A stretch of 26,380 bases of DNA from an uncultured Dialister sp. (GCA_900543455.1 UQRR01000019.1:1-26380), one strand, 5' to 3'; numbered from the stretch's first letter, positions 13,484 through 21,831 are shown. Made by a program: numbers and translations. Notes: a model not told the origin generated them from the letters alone.

Positions 13484-13498
13484 TAAATTCTTGTTTAA
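13484..13498 (-). repeat. Recombination-like site D (after hsdS)
   Basis: Inverted copy TTAAACAAGAATTTA with one mismatch. Read on the minus strand it continues GCGGCTTAA, giving NKNLAA then stop, very like the tail at site B (INKNLVA then stop). Confidence 0.85.
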
Positions 13499-13499
13499 C

Positions 13500-13575
13500 C
13501 TAAATACTCCCACCAACGGCGGGAGATAAAGCCAACGGAACTGCCGTTGAGTCGTTCTCTGGAAAATAAATTTGA
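13500..13575. other. Hairpin pair in the recombinase leader
   Basis: CTCCC/GGGAG (around 13507-13526) and CAACGG-AACTG-CCGTTG (around 13533-13549) form two short hairpins between site D and the recombinase. There is no T tract, so this is not a standard terminator. It may be a recombinase accessory site or leader structure. Confidence 0.4.
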
Positions 13576-13588
13576 AGGAGAATGACCT

Positions 13589-14575
13589 ATGAAACAACAA
13601 ATTATTTCAGAGGTGATGCAGCAAATGCTGCCACACCTCGACAACGCCCAAATGCAGCAGTTGCAAAAGGTGCTTGAAAAGGCACTGTTTGGCTGTGAGA
13701 TCACAGCACAGATAGGAAAAAAGGATACAGACGACAATCCAAAGCTGATAGATACTTTTGTTTCGGCAAAGCGGATTGAAGGCTGTTCAAAAAAAACTCT
13801 GAAATATTATCGCACAACCATTGAGACGATGGTAGCTTCGATAAACAAAGACATCCGCCACATTCAGACGGAAGACCTGCGTTCCTATTTGACGGATTAT
13901 CAAAGCAAGAACCAATCCAGTCGTGTGACGATTGACAATATCCGTAGGATTTTATCCAGTTTTTTCTCTTGGCTGGAGGATGAAGATTACATTCTGAAAA
14001 GTCCTGTTCGCCGCATCCACAAGGTGAAAACGGCGACCAATATCAAGGAAACTTATACAGATGAGGATTTGGAGAAAATGCGTGATAGCTGCACAGAGCT
14101 TCGGGATTTAGCGATAATTGATATGCTTGCTTCTACCGGAATGCGTATCGGTGAAATGGTTTTGCTGAACAAAGCAGACATCAACTTTAACGAGCGTGAA
14201 TGTGTAGTATTCGGTAAGGGTGATAAGGAACGCATCGTATACTTTGATGCTCGGACAAAGATTCATCTGCAAAACTACATTGACAGCAGAACGGATAATA
14301 GTCCGGCATTGTTCGTCACTCTGCGCTCTCCGCATGAGAGAATCAAGATAGGCGGTATCGAATCTCGCCTGCGTGAAATAGGTAAGCAGTTGGATATTCA
14401 AAAAGTTCATCCGCATAAGTTCCGAAGAACACTTGCGACGATGGCGATTGATAAGGGAATGCCTATAGAACAGTTACAGCAACTCTTAGGGCATAAACGA
14501 ATAGATACGACCTTGCAGTATGCAATGGTTAAACAGAGCAATGTGAAACATGCTCATAGGAAATATATAGGTTAG
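13589..14575 (+). CDS. Tyrosine site-specific recombinase (hsdS inversion)
   Basis: The 328-residue integrase-family recombinase has an N-terminal SAM-like core-binding domain (about residues 50-140, SKNQSSRVTIDNIRRILSSF). The catalytic domain shows Arg in STGMRIGEM, the His-x-x-Arg pair in HPHKFRRTLATMA, a further His in LLGHKRIDTT and the nucleophilic Tyr in TLQYAMV. Such enzymes cut and rejoin DNA through a phosphotyrosine bond. Its place between two sets of hsdS halves and four short repeats points to inversion of specificity cassettes, as in the PsrA/CreX type systems of Firmicutes. AAGGAG precedes the ATG by about eight bases. The next gene starts 12 bp after its stop, so the N-half cassette is co-transcribed. 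Confidence 0.93.
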   Translation: MKQQIISEVMQQMLPHLDNAQMQQLQKVLEKALFGCEITAQIGKKDTDDNPKLIDTFVSAKRIEGCSKKTLKYYRTTIETMVASINKDIRHIQTEDLRSYLTDYQSKNQSSRVTIDNIRRILSSFFSWLEDEDYILKSPVRRIHKVKTATNIKETYTDEDLEKMRDSCTELRDLAIIDMLASTGMRIGEMVLLNKADINFNERECVVFGKGDKERIVYFDARTKIHLQNYIDSRTDNSPALFVTLRSPHERIKIGGIESRLREIGKQLDIQKVHPHKFRRTLATMAIDKGMPIEQLQQLLGHKRIDTTLQYAMVKQSNVKHAHRKYIG

Positions 14576-14587
14576 GAAGGTGCCAAT

Positions 14588-15148
14588 GTGGATTGTAGAG
14601 AACAGGTCAAACTTTCAGACGTGTTACAAAAGAAAGGCTATATTAGAGGACCATTCGGCTCTGCGTTAAAACGTGGAGATATGAAAGATGCAGGGATTCC
14701 GGTTTATGAGCAGCAACATGCAATCTATGATCATAGAGATTTTAGGTATTTTATCGATGACAAAAAATTTAATGTGATGCAAAGATTCCAAGTAAAAACA
14801 AATGACTTGATCATTAGCTGCTCAGGTACAGTTGGAAAAGTTTCAATAATAAAAGAAGGAGATCCTAAGGGTATTATAAGTCAAGCTTTGTTGATCTTAA
14901 GAGCTGACACGGGCAAAATATTACCAGAGTATTTGCAATATTTTTTCACCTCAAGGGAAGGATATAATGCGATAGTTTCTAGATCGAGCGGATCTGTTCA
15001 AGTAAATATTTCGAAAAGAGATGTAATTGAACAAATACCGATACGTTTACCGTCACTGGATTTACAGAAAAAAGTTGTTGATATTCTTGGGCAATTAGAT
15101 AAAAAAATCAAAACGAATGAAAAGATAAACAAGAATTTAGTGGCTTAG
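14588..15148 (+). CDS. Spare N-terminal half of HsdS (one TRD, ends at the recombination site)
   Basis: The 186-residue protein is half an HsdS: a single TRD (YIRGPFGSALKRGDM, then LIISCSGTVGKVSII and SGSVQVNISKRDVIEQIPI) and the central spacer (LDLQKKVVDILGQLDKKIK). It stops three codons after the site-B core as INKNLVA. The in-frame start is GTG at 14588, with AGGAAGG seven bases upstream. The nearby ATG at 14586 is out of frame and closes after 27 codons. It may be translated as a half-subunit; half-size S proteins can dimerise in some systems. Alternatively it is only a reservoir. Inversion between B and C would complete it in frame with the C-half. Confidence 0.85.
   Translation: MDCREQVKLSDVLQKKGYIRGPFGSALKRGDMKDAGIPVYEQQHAIYDHRDFRYFIDDKKFNVMQRFQVKTNDLIISCSGTVGKVSIIKEGDPKGIISQALLILRADTGKILPEYLQYFFTSREGYNAIVSRSSGSVQVNISKRDVIEQIPIRLPSLDLQKKVVDILGQLDKKIKTNEKINKNLVA
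15125..15139 (+). repeat. Recombination-like site B (end of spare N-half)
   Basis: ATAAACAAGAATTTA, identical to site A, in the same reading frame (INKNL). It is followed by GTGGCTTAG, which closes the frame. Confidence 0.85.
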
Positions 15149-15351
15149 CCATTAAGCTTGGTGTATTGCTTTTCCCAAGCTCGTGACGGCTTTTTACAAA
15201 TACAATCTTTCGAGAAAAAGGCACAGACATCCGGCAATTCGTTATTCCCACATATATCTGGGTTAATAGCTCTGCAACCGTATGTTTGTAATTCTGCGTC
15301 TTGTGGACGTAGTGGTGCATTAAAAGGTATTGAGAGGTCTTTTTTATTCAT
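15145..15351 (-). CDS. Five-cysteine mini-protein coupled to the inverted hsdS cassette
   Basis: This 68-residue protein runs from MNKKDLSIPF to EKQYTKLNG and has Cys at 26, 34, 43, 50 and 52 (the last two as DCIC). The spacing suggests a metal or iron-sulfur site, or disulfides. I do not recognise a named family. GGAGG lies six bases before the ATG, inside the end of the inverted hsdS half. The start codon overlaps that gene's last codons (ATGAATAA), so translation is coupled. Its 3' end overlaps the spare N-half's stop by four bases. It lies between sites B and C and so turns with the cassette, and would follow any hsdS that receives this C-half. Function unknown. Confidence 0.75.
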   Translation of the reverse strand: MNKKDLSIPFNAPLRPQDAELQTYGCRAINPDICGNNELPDVCAFFSKDCICKKPSRAWEKQYTKLNG

Positions 15352-16006
15352 AATCCACCTCCGATATATCAATTTCTCCACTCATAAGTTTTGGAAGAAG
15401 CGTGTTTCTTGTTTCAGCAAGTTTTTTGTTCTCTATTCGGTTGGCGATAATCAAATCATAAATTGGCTGAAGCAAATATCCAATCCGCTTGTAGTCTGCT
15501 TCGTTGGGTATGAGAACCTCTGCTTTTGAAAGTTCATCGCGCTTGATGTGTCCCATTGTTGTAGCTTTATCGGCAGCAACGGCAATAAAGCGATCAAGAT
15601 GGTGTTTTGTCCAAGCATAATAGAACCACTTATCATACTTGTTTGATGTTACTTTGAATAAATGCTGATTTAAGCCACAGATACCGCCACACCAAAAATC
15701 AACTAACAGACTGCCTGACCAAGAGAAGATAACATCGCCATCGTGAATGATATACTCACTTTTAATGTTTGGAGAACACAGTTCACTGTTATCATCACAG
15801 CAGCCTTGACGAAGTTCTTTGATTTTAAGAACCGGAATGCCTGTTTCGCCAGCAGTTGGACGATATTTTTGCATAGCAAGACCATTTAGATAGTCTGCAA
15901 TATCTATCAAACTGGATTGCTTCCAACCATCAGGCAGCGTTTCAAGAGTTAAAAACTCATTTGAAAAGATAGCCTGAGCTTGCTGCTCTAAATTCTTGTT
16001 TATCAT
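15344..16006 (-). CDS. Spare inverted C-terminal half of HsdS (silent cassette)
   Basis: The 220-residue frame is the C-terminal half of an HsdS in the opposite orientation. It starts at the site-C core (MINKNLEQQAQAIF), goes through one TRD (LPDGWKQSSLIDIADYLNG to MGHIKRDELSKAEVLIP) and ends with the distal helical repeat and tail ETRNTLLPKLMSGEIDISEV. The expressed hsdS ends analogously with LLPKLISGELDVSDIEI. No ribosome binding site precedes the ATG, so in this orientation it is probably not translated. Frame phase at INKNL equals that of sites A and B, so inversion A-C or B-C would produce a complete HsdS with a different second half-target. Confidence 0.88.
   Translation of the reverse strand: MINKNLEQQAQAIFSNEFLTLETLPDGWKQSSLIDIADYLNGLAMQKYRPTAGETGIPVLKIKELRQGCCDDNSELCSPNIKSEYIIHDGDVIFSWSGSLLVDFWCGGICGLNQHLFKVTSNKYDKWFYYAWTKHHLDRFIAVAADKATTMGHIKRDELSKAEVLIPNEADYKRIGYLLQPIYDLIIANRIENKKLAETRNTLLPKLMSGEIDISEVDYE
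15989..16003 (-). repeat. Recombination-like site C (start of inverted C-half)
   Basis: ATAAACAAGAATTTA on the minus strand, identical to A and B but inverted. It lies about 35 bp before the hsdR start. Confidence 0.85.
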
Positions 16007-16038
16007 AGAAACATAACGAAAAATACAGGAGGTTGAAT

Positions 16039-19000
16039 ATGCCGAGTTTATTTACAGAAGATACCTACGAACAAGCAATCATTGAATTGTTTGAAAACAT
16101 GGGCTATGACCACCTCTACGCTCCGGATTTTGATAGAGATTATACCAGTCCGCTTCTGGACTCTATTCTGAGAGATAGCTTGGTGCATATCAACCGTGGT
16201 CTGCCTGTAGAAGCTATAGATGAGGCGCTCGCCAAATTGAAGAATTTTGATACCGGAAGCCTGCTGCAGAAGAATATCATTTTCATGGATTATCTGCAAA
16301 ATGGTATCACGGTTAAGTTCTTTGTGAATGGCGAGGAGCAATCATCTATTGTACGTTTGATTGATTACGCCAACGTAAAGAACAACTCTTTCTATGTAGT
16401 AAATCAGTTTACGTTTTTAGAAAACGGAAATAACCGTCGCCCGGATATTGTTTTATTTATTAATGGATTGCCGCTTGTTTTGATGGAATTGAAGAGTCCG
16501 GCTAAGGACGAGGTAGGAGCTGAGAATGCCTATCATCAGATTCGCAATTATATGCAGGATATTCCATCTATCTTTTATTACAATGCAATCTGTGTAATTA
16601 GCGACTTATCTACGAATAAGGCTGGGACTATGACCTCAGGATTAGATCGTTTTATGGAATGGAAAACCAAAGACGGTAATTACGAAGATACTGCGTATGC
16701 TTCCTTTGAAACCTTTTTTGAAGGGATGTTCCAAAAGGAACGTCTACTTGATATTTTGAAAAATTTTATTCTTTTCTCCGGCGTCAGCAATAGTCGATTC
16801 AAAGTGTTAGCCGGATACCATCAGTATTTTGCAGTTCGCAAAGCGATAGAGAAGGCAAAGGTAGCAACGAAGACCGATGGTAAAGGCGGCGTGTTCTGGC
16901 ATACACAGGGCTCTGGCAAGTCGTTGTCGATGGTATTCTATGCACATTTATTGCAAGATGCATTAGATAGTCCAACTATCATAGTTATGACAGACCGTAT
17001 TGATCTGGATGATCAGCTTTATGCACAGTTCTCACAATGCGCAGATTTCTTGCGTCAGACACCGGTACAGGCAGAGAGCAAGGAACATTTAAAATCACTT
17101 CTTGATGGCAGAAATGCAAATGGAATTATATTTACAACCATGTTCAAGTTTGAACGTGGAGAGAAAGCTTTGTCCGAACGCAGAAACATTGTTGTTATGG
17201 CAGATGAAGCACATCGTGGGCAGTATGGTTTTGATGAAAAAATCGTTATGTCAGAGAATGAAAACGGTGAAAAGGAAGCGCATACTGTAATTGGTCATGC
17301 TCGTATTATCCATGACGCATTGCCGAATGCTACATTTATCGGATTTACCGGTACACCGATTTCAGCCAAAGACAGAAATACTCGTGAAGTTTTTGGTGAT
17401 TATATCGATGTTTATGATATGACACAGGCGGTGGAAGATGGTGCTACTCGCCCGGTTTATTATGAAAGCCGAGTTGTTCATTTGAAGCTGGATGAGAACA
17501 CATTAGCATTAATTGATTCCACTTACGATGTCTTAGAGCAGCAGTCCGACGCACAAACAATCGAGAAGAGCAAAAAAATGCTTGGTCAGATGGAAAGCGT
17601 GCTGGGAGCTGATTCTACGATAGAATCTCTCTGTGATGATATTGTTGAACATTACGAAAAATATAGAGCAAATCTTCTGACGGGTAAAGCTATGATTGTG
17701 GCGTATTCTCGTCCGATTGCAATGAAAATCTATCGCCGTATCTTGAAAATTAGACCCACATGGACGGATAAAGTCGGTGTGGTTATGACTGGCGGCAATA
17801 ATGACCCGGAAGATTGGAAAGAGATCATCGGAACTAAATCGCACAAAGAGGAGCTCGCAAGGAAGTTTAAAGATAACAATGACCCGATGAAGATTGCCAT
17901 TGTAGTTGATATGTGGCTCACCGGTTTTGATGTACCTTCTTTGGCTACCATGTATGTGTATAAGCCGATGCATGGTTATAACTTGATGCAGGCTATTGCC
18001 CGTGTTAACCGTGTATTCAAGGATAAAGAGGGCGGATTGATCGTAGACTATGTTGGAATTGCATCCGCTTTAAAGGCTGCCATGAAGGAATATACGAAAC
18101 GCGATCAGGCTAAATATGGTGATATGAACATTGCAAAGATGGCATATCCGAAGTTTCAGGAAAAGCTGCAAGTCTGCAAAGATTTATTGCATGGCTTTGA
18201 TTTTAGCGGATTTGTAGGTGGCTCTCCACTTACAATGGCTAAGCTTATTTCGGGTGGCGTAAACTTTATTCTTGATGCAAGTGTTCCAGAAAGAAAAGAT
18301 TTGTTCTTGAAGGAAGCCATGCTTTTGAAACAATCCCACTCGCTTTGTTCCAGTATGACTACAGAGCAGGAACGGCATGAAGCGGCTTATATGGAGGCTT
18401 TGCGTTCTACGGTTATTAAGATCACGTATGGTGGAACTGCTGGAAAAAGTTTGTCGCTGACTGAGATCAATGATCAAATCAATGAACTTTTGAAAGCGGC
18501 CGTACAGAGCGAAGGTGTCATCAGCTTATTTGACAGCAGCAAGAGTGGCGGTGAAAATTTCAGCTTGTTTGATCCAACAGTCCTGGATGAAATTTCTAGA
18601 ATGAAGGAAAAAAATATAGCTGTCGAGATTTTGAAAAAACTGATGGCTGAGCAAGTGTCTCTCTACAAGAGAACCAATGTGGTACAGTCACAAAAATTTT
18701 CGGAGAAGATCGCACAACTGATGAACTCCTATTATAACGGACTCATCACCAATGAAGAGGTTATTAAGGAGCTTCTGAAAACTGCAGAAGAGATTGCAAA
18801 TCTCTATAAGAATGGTCAGGAACTGGGGCTTTCACAAGAAGAGCTTGCATTTTATGATGCCCTTACAAAACCGGAGCATATCAAGGATTTTTATAAGAAT
18901 GATGAATTGATTGCTCTGACAAGAGAACTTACAGAAATGCTTCGTAAGAATCGCACGATCGATTGGCAGAAAAAAGAAACTGCCAGAGCGCAGATGCGTA

Positions 19001-19200
19001 AGATGGTCAAGCGACTCCTTAAGAAATATAAGTATCCGCCGGAAGACTATGATTTTGCAATAAGCACAGTAATTAGTCAGTGTGAGCTTTGGACGGATCA
19101 TGTGGAACCACGAAAAGAGGAAAAACTCTATAAATATGTATCTGAAATAGAGCTAAGCAAGGCAGCAGAGGATACGGTTTCTTATGGAGAAAAGAAGTAA
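16039..19200 (+). CDS. hsdR: Type I restriction endonuclease subunit R
   Basis: HsdR supplies DNA translocation and cleavage in the R2M2S1 complex. The 1053-residue protein has an N-terminal PD-(D/E)xK nuclease domain (RRPDIVLFINGLPLVLMELK, about residues 133-152). A superfamily 2 translocase follows, with Walker A FWHTQGSGKSLSM (about 286-298), DEAH in VVMADEAHRGQYG (about 385) and motif III GFTGTPIS. Helicase domain 2 contains WLTGFDVPSLATMYVYKPM and QAIARVNRVF. A helical C-terminal assembly domain ends CELWTDHVEPRKEEKLYKYV. Length is normal for EcoR124-like HsdR. AGGAGG lies seven bases before the ATG at 16039. No break is visible, so restriction should be functional. Confidence 0.97.
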   Translation: MPSLFTEDTYEQAIIELFENMGYDHLYAPDFDRDYTSPLLDSILRDSLVHINRGLPVEAIDEALAKLKNFDTGSLLQKNIIFMDYLQNGITVKFFVNGEEQSSIVRLIDYANVKNNSFYVVNQFTFLENGNNRRPDIVLFINGLPLVLMELKSPAKDEVGAENAYHQIRNYMQDIPSIFYYNAICVISDLSTNKAGTMTSGLDRFMEWKTKDGNYEDTAYASFETFFEGMFQKERLLDILKNFILFSGVSNSRFKVLAGYHQYFAVRKAIEKAKVATKTDGKGGVFWHTQGSGKSLSMVFYAHLLQDALDSPTIIVMTDRIDLDDQLYAQFSQCADFLRQTPVQAESKEHLKSLLDGRNANGIIFTTMFKFERGEKALSERRNIVVMADEAHRGQYGFDEKIVMSENENGEKEAHTVIGHARIIHDALPNATFIGFTGTPISAKDRNTREVFGDYIDVYDMTQAVEDGATRPVYYESRVVHLKLDENTLALIDSTYDVLEQQSDAQTIEKSKKMLGQMESVLGADSTIESLCDDIVEHYEKYRANLLTGKAMIVAYSRPIAMKIYRRILKIRPTWTDKVGVVMTGGNNDPEDWKEIIGTKSHKEELARKFKDNNDPMKIAIVVDMWLTGFDVPSLATMYVYKPMHGYNLMQAIARVNRVFKDKEGGLIVDYVGIASALKAAMKEYTKRDQAKYGDMNIAKMAYPKFQEKLQVCKDLLHGFDFSGFVGGSPLTMAKLISGGVNFILDASVPERKDLFLKEAMLLKQSHSLCSSMTTEQERHEAAYMEALRSTVIKITYGGTAGKSLSLTEINDQINELLKAAVQSEGVISLFDSSKSGGENFSLFDPTVLDEISRMKEKNIAVEILKKLMAEQVSLYKRTNVVQSQKFSEKIAQLMNSYYNGLITNEEVIKELLKTAEEIANLYKNGQELGLSQEELAFYDALTKPEHIKDFYKNDELIALTRELTEMLRKNRTIDWQKKETARAQMRKMVKRLLKKYKYPPEDYDFAISTVISQCELWTDHVEPRKEEKLYKYVSEIELSKAAEDTVSYGEKK

Positions 19201-19223
19201 TGGAGGCACTAGATCAAGACTGA

Positions 19224-19313
19224 TTGAAAATTACAGTTTTTGGTAGCAAGCAGGATGAATTAGATCAAATCATGGAAATTGTGAAACAATCCTTTGATGC
19301 ACAGGCAGAATAA
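19224..19313 (+). pseudogene. Gene remnant between hsdR and the RhuM gene
   Basis: An open stretch of 29 codons (VFGSKQDELDQIMEIVKQSF and ending DAQAE) has normal codon composition but no good start: a TGA precedes it, and the first possible start is TTG without a ribosome binding site. It looks like the tail of a decayed gene. A TTG-initiated small protein cannot be excluded. I do not recognise the family. Confidence 0.35.
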
Positions 19314-19344
19314 TGATTTTGGAACGTTAAAGGAGGCCTCCTAT

Positions 19345-20379
19345 TTGAAAAAGAAAAGAGACGAAATAACCATCCGTTCCAGTGCAGCAGAATACTTAAC
19401 CTATGTTGCCTCTGTAGGTGATCAGCAGGGCAGCATAGAGATGCGCTATGAGGATGAGAATATATGGCTGACGCAGAAGATGATGGCCACATTGTATGAT
19501 GTTGGTACCAATACAATCAATTATCATATAAAAAAGATATTCGAGGATAGTGAGCTACAGGAAGAGCCAGTTATTCGAAAATTTCGAATAACTGCTCCTG
19601 ATGGAAAAAGTTACAATACAAATCACTATTCCTTGGAGATGATCATTGCCGTAGGCTTTAAAGTCAATTCTGAGCGTGCCGTACAGTTTCGTAAATGGGT
19701 CAATCAGATTGCCAAGGATTACACCATCAAAGGCTGGGTGATGGATGATGACCGGCTGAAGCGAGGAACGTATCTGACAGAGAAGTATTTCGACGAGCAG
19801 TTAGAGCGCATCCGTGAGATCCGTGCCAGTGAAAGAAAGTTTTATCAGAAGATCACTGACCTGTATGCGACAGCCATTGATTATGATAAAAATGCTGCAA
19901 CGACGAGAAGATTTTATGCGACCGTCCAGAATAAGATGCACTACGCAGTGCATGGACATACGGCAGCTGAGCTGATCGTGGAAAGAGCGGATCACACAAA
20001 AGAGCACATGGGATTAACCACCTGGGCAGATGCGCCGGAAGGAAAGGTTAAGAAAAGTGATGTTACAGTCGCTAAGAATTATCTGAGTCAGGATGAAATG
20101 AAGCAGCTGAATCGCATGGTGACGGCATACCTGGATTTTGCTGAAAACATGACCTTACGCCATATCCCGCTTACGATGCAGGACTGGGAAATGAGGCTCA
20201 ACAGCTTCATTGAAATGTTTGATTATGGCATTTTACAGGACGCAGGCAAGGTGTCCGCAGAAATTGCAAAGCTTCATGCTGAGACAGAATTTGAAAAATA
20301 CCGTGTGATTCAGGACAGATTGTTTATGTCCGACTTTGATAGGTATATGCTGGAGTTGGAAGAAAGCGCAAAGAAATAA
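19345..20379 (+). CDS. RhuM-family protein (virulence RhuM-like)
   Basis: The 344-residue protein matches the RhuM family, known from a Salmonella pathogenicity island and often found beside type I R-M genes. Visible blocks are IWLTQKMMATLYDVGTNTIN (a helix-turn-helix-like N-terminal segment), HYSLEMIIAVGFKVNSERAV, FRKWVNQIAKDYTIKGWVMD, and the late HGHTAAELIVERADH. The biochemical role is unknown; a nucleic-acid-binding accessory of defence islands is plausible. The start is TTG at 19345: AAAGGAGG lies eight bases upstream, and no closer ATG has a ribosome binding site. The frame is open back to 19294 without support. It is probably the last gene of the imported island. Confidence 0.85.
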   Translation: MKKKRDEITIRSSAAEYLTYVASVGDQQGSIEMRYEDENIWLTQKMMATLYDVGTNTINYHIKKIFEDSELQEEPVIRKFRITAPDGKSYNTNHYSLEMIIAVGFKVNSERAVQFRKWVNQIAKDYTIKGWVMDDDRLKRGTYLTEKYFDEQLERIREIRASERKFYQKITDLYATAIDYDKNAATTRRFYATVQNKMHYAVHGHTAAELIVERADHTKEHMGLTTWADAPEGKVKKSDVTVAKNYLSQDEMKQLNRMVTAYLDFAENMTLRHIPLTMQDWEMRLNSFIEMFDYGILQDAGKVSAEIAKLHAETEFEKYRVIQDRLFMSDFDRYMLELEESAKK

Positions 20380-20429
20380 TGACCGGATTCCAGGTCGAGA
20401 CGATGAAATCCGGCAACTCAATCCCCTGC

Positions 20430-20816
20430 GAGTGTATGGCCAATCAGCGGTCAGAGCTGCCGTACGAACTTCCATTGGCGTCCTTACTCCAAATCGTTTC
20501 TGAAAACGTTCGTCATTGTAAAAATGGACGTATTGCTCGATGGCCGAACGCAGCTTACCTTGAATTCCTTGCTGCAGCTTGCGTTTCCCGCTCTTTCCAT
20601 GAAGGAGGCTTCATCCTGTTCTTCGTATTTCCTTACCCAGCCACGAAGACTCCGCTCGGATAGCCCATTCGACCTGGTGATTTGTCGGTCATATCCTTTG
20701 CCGGAAAGATATTCTCGCACTCTGGCAAGCATCCAATCTGCTGCATGTTTCCTTTTGACCATTAAAAATCCCCCTAAGAAGTTTGGTGATTGACCTTGTC
20801 TGCTTTGGGGGGATCA
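20430..20816 (-). mobile_element. Internally deleted IS3-family insertion sequence remnant
   Basis: On the minus strand, an IS3-like inverted repeat TGATCCCCCCAAAGCAGACA (20816-20797) precedes an orfA start (ATG 20762, MVKRKHAADWMLARVREYLS, HTH in GLSERSLRGWVRKYEEQ). After about 60 codons the orfA sequence ends near KEFKVSC. In another frame it joins the last part of an orfB transposase (GKLRSAIEQYVHFYNDERFQ, then RTPMEVRTAAL). The DDE core is missing, so the element is inactive. No matching right inverted repeat is visible. It marks the right border region of the R-M island. Confidence 0.8.
20484..20762 (-). pseudogene. Truncated IS3-family transposase orfA
   Basis: The 92-codon frame keeps the N-terminal helix-turn-helix of an IS3/IS150-type OrfA. 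After residue ~68 it runs out of frame through the orfB tail, giving a meaningless C terminus. AGGGGG precedes the ATG. It is non-functional as a transposase because the orfB catalytic core is deleted. Confidence 0.75.
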
Positions 20817-20931
20817 TATCACATCGTGGCCGGAGTTTTTTTATTCACGGAAGGTCCTACTTCCCTTCCGCTCTTTGGATCGGACTTAAGGAAACTCTTT
20901 TTCATATTCCATCCGCTGCCTGTCCATGGCA

Positions 20932-21831
20932 CTACCGTATGGCCGCTTTTTTCTTCATCCATTCCAGCAGATAATCACGGAAAAGACAGGCTGCCTTTGT
21001 CTTGCGGACCTGCGGATTGCTTACAAGGTAGATCATCTGCCCGCTGATCTCTTCCTTCAGTGTCCGGCTCACGATGTCGGGATGCGGGTACAGGGGATCG
21101 GCATAGTCATAGCCAATGTTGATGGCTTTGTTGTGAAGGAGAAGTGTGCGGATGATACTTTCATCCGTTGTTTCCGCAAGAATGTGGATCTCCCTTCCGG
21201 GCGCGAGGAAGTACTTGTCGATATTGTGACGGAAGCAATCGTAGGCACGGCCTTTGCTGATGATGGTCTGCCCGTCCAGATCGTCATAGGTCAAGGCAGG
21301 GAGCTTCGCCAGCGGATGCAATCTGTGCATCCGTACACTGTAATGACTGAAAAAAAGAGGGTCTCCTTCGAAGCGCGTCTCATCCAGTGGTCCCGCCGTG
21401 ATGGCAAAGCTGCACTGCTGCGATGCCAATGCAGCTATAGCATGGGCATCTGTCGTGTCTACTACACTTAAAATGATAGAGGGATAGGCCTCGTGGAAGT
21501 CTTCGATCAGGGAGGCTCCGAGATAGGCGAATACGTGATCGAGCGCATAAATGGTGACCACGCTCTGGGACTTAGCTGCCAGCGTGCGGAGGCTGCGGAT
21601 GGCATCGTATTCCTCCAGAAGGCTTTTGGCATGTGGCAAGAGAGTCGTTGCATAGTCCGTGGGAATAACTCCTTTTATGCTGCGGATAAAAAGCGGCTGA
21701 CCAAGCTCTTCCTCAAGCAGGCGGATTACCTTGCTGACGCCTTGGCGCGAGACATAGAGTGTGTCTGCCGCTGTTTTTATATTCTGTGTCTGATAGACGG
21801 TCACAAAGTATTGCAGCTGTTTTTGATTCAT
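20932..21831 (-). CDS. LysR-family transcriptional regulator
   Basis: The 299-residue protein has the LysR winged-helix domain at the N terminus (MNQKQLQYFVTVYQTQNIKT, then ADTLYVSRQGVSKVIRLLEE) and a periplasmic-binding-like effector domain with LPALTYDDLDGQTIISKGR. I chose the ATG at 21831 because AGGAGG lies six bases upstream and the sequence is the classical LysR start. The frame is open to 21909 but crosses the promoter. It is divergent from the MBL-fold hydrolase gene, the usual LysR arrangement for control of the neighbour. Its own promoter spacer carries a perfect palindrome, suggesting autorepression. The effector is unknown. Confidence 0.93.
   Translation of the reverse strand: MNQKQLQYFVTVYQTQNIKTAADTLYVSRQGVSKVIRLLEEELGQPLFIRSIKGVIPTDYATTLLPHAKSLLEEYDAIRSLRTLAAKSQSVVTIYALDHVFAYLGASLIEDFHEAYPSIILSVVDTTDAHAIAALASQQCSFAITAGPLDETRFEGDPLFFSHYSVRMHRLHPLAKLPALTYDDLDGQTIISKGRAYDCFRHNIDKYFLAPGREIHILAETTDESIIRTLLLHNKAINIGYDYADPLYPHPDIVSRTLKEEISGQMIYLVSNPQVRKTKAACLFRDYLLEWMKKKAAIR

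Noticed and set aside
10820..20380. Prophage or integrative element based on the tyrosine recombinase
   Set aside because: No structural phage, excisionase or conjugation genes are present. The recombinase is bracketed by hsdS halves and matching inverted sites, which explains it as a local invertase.
20886..20905. TTAAGGAAAC near 20886 as another MITE end
   Set aside because: Only the first ten bases match. The following bases diverge, so chance is likely.
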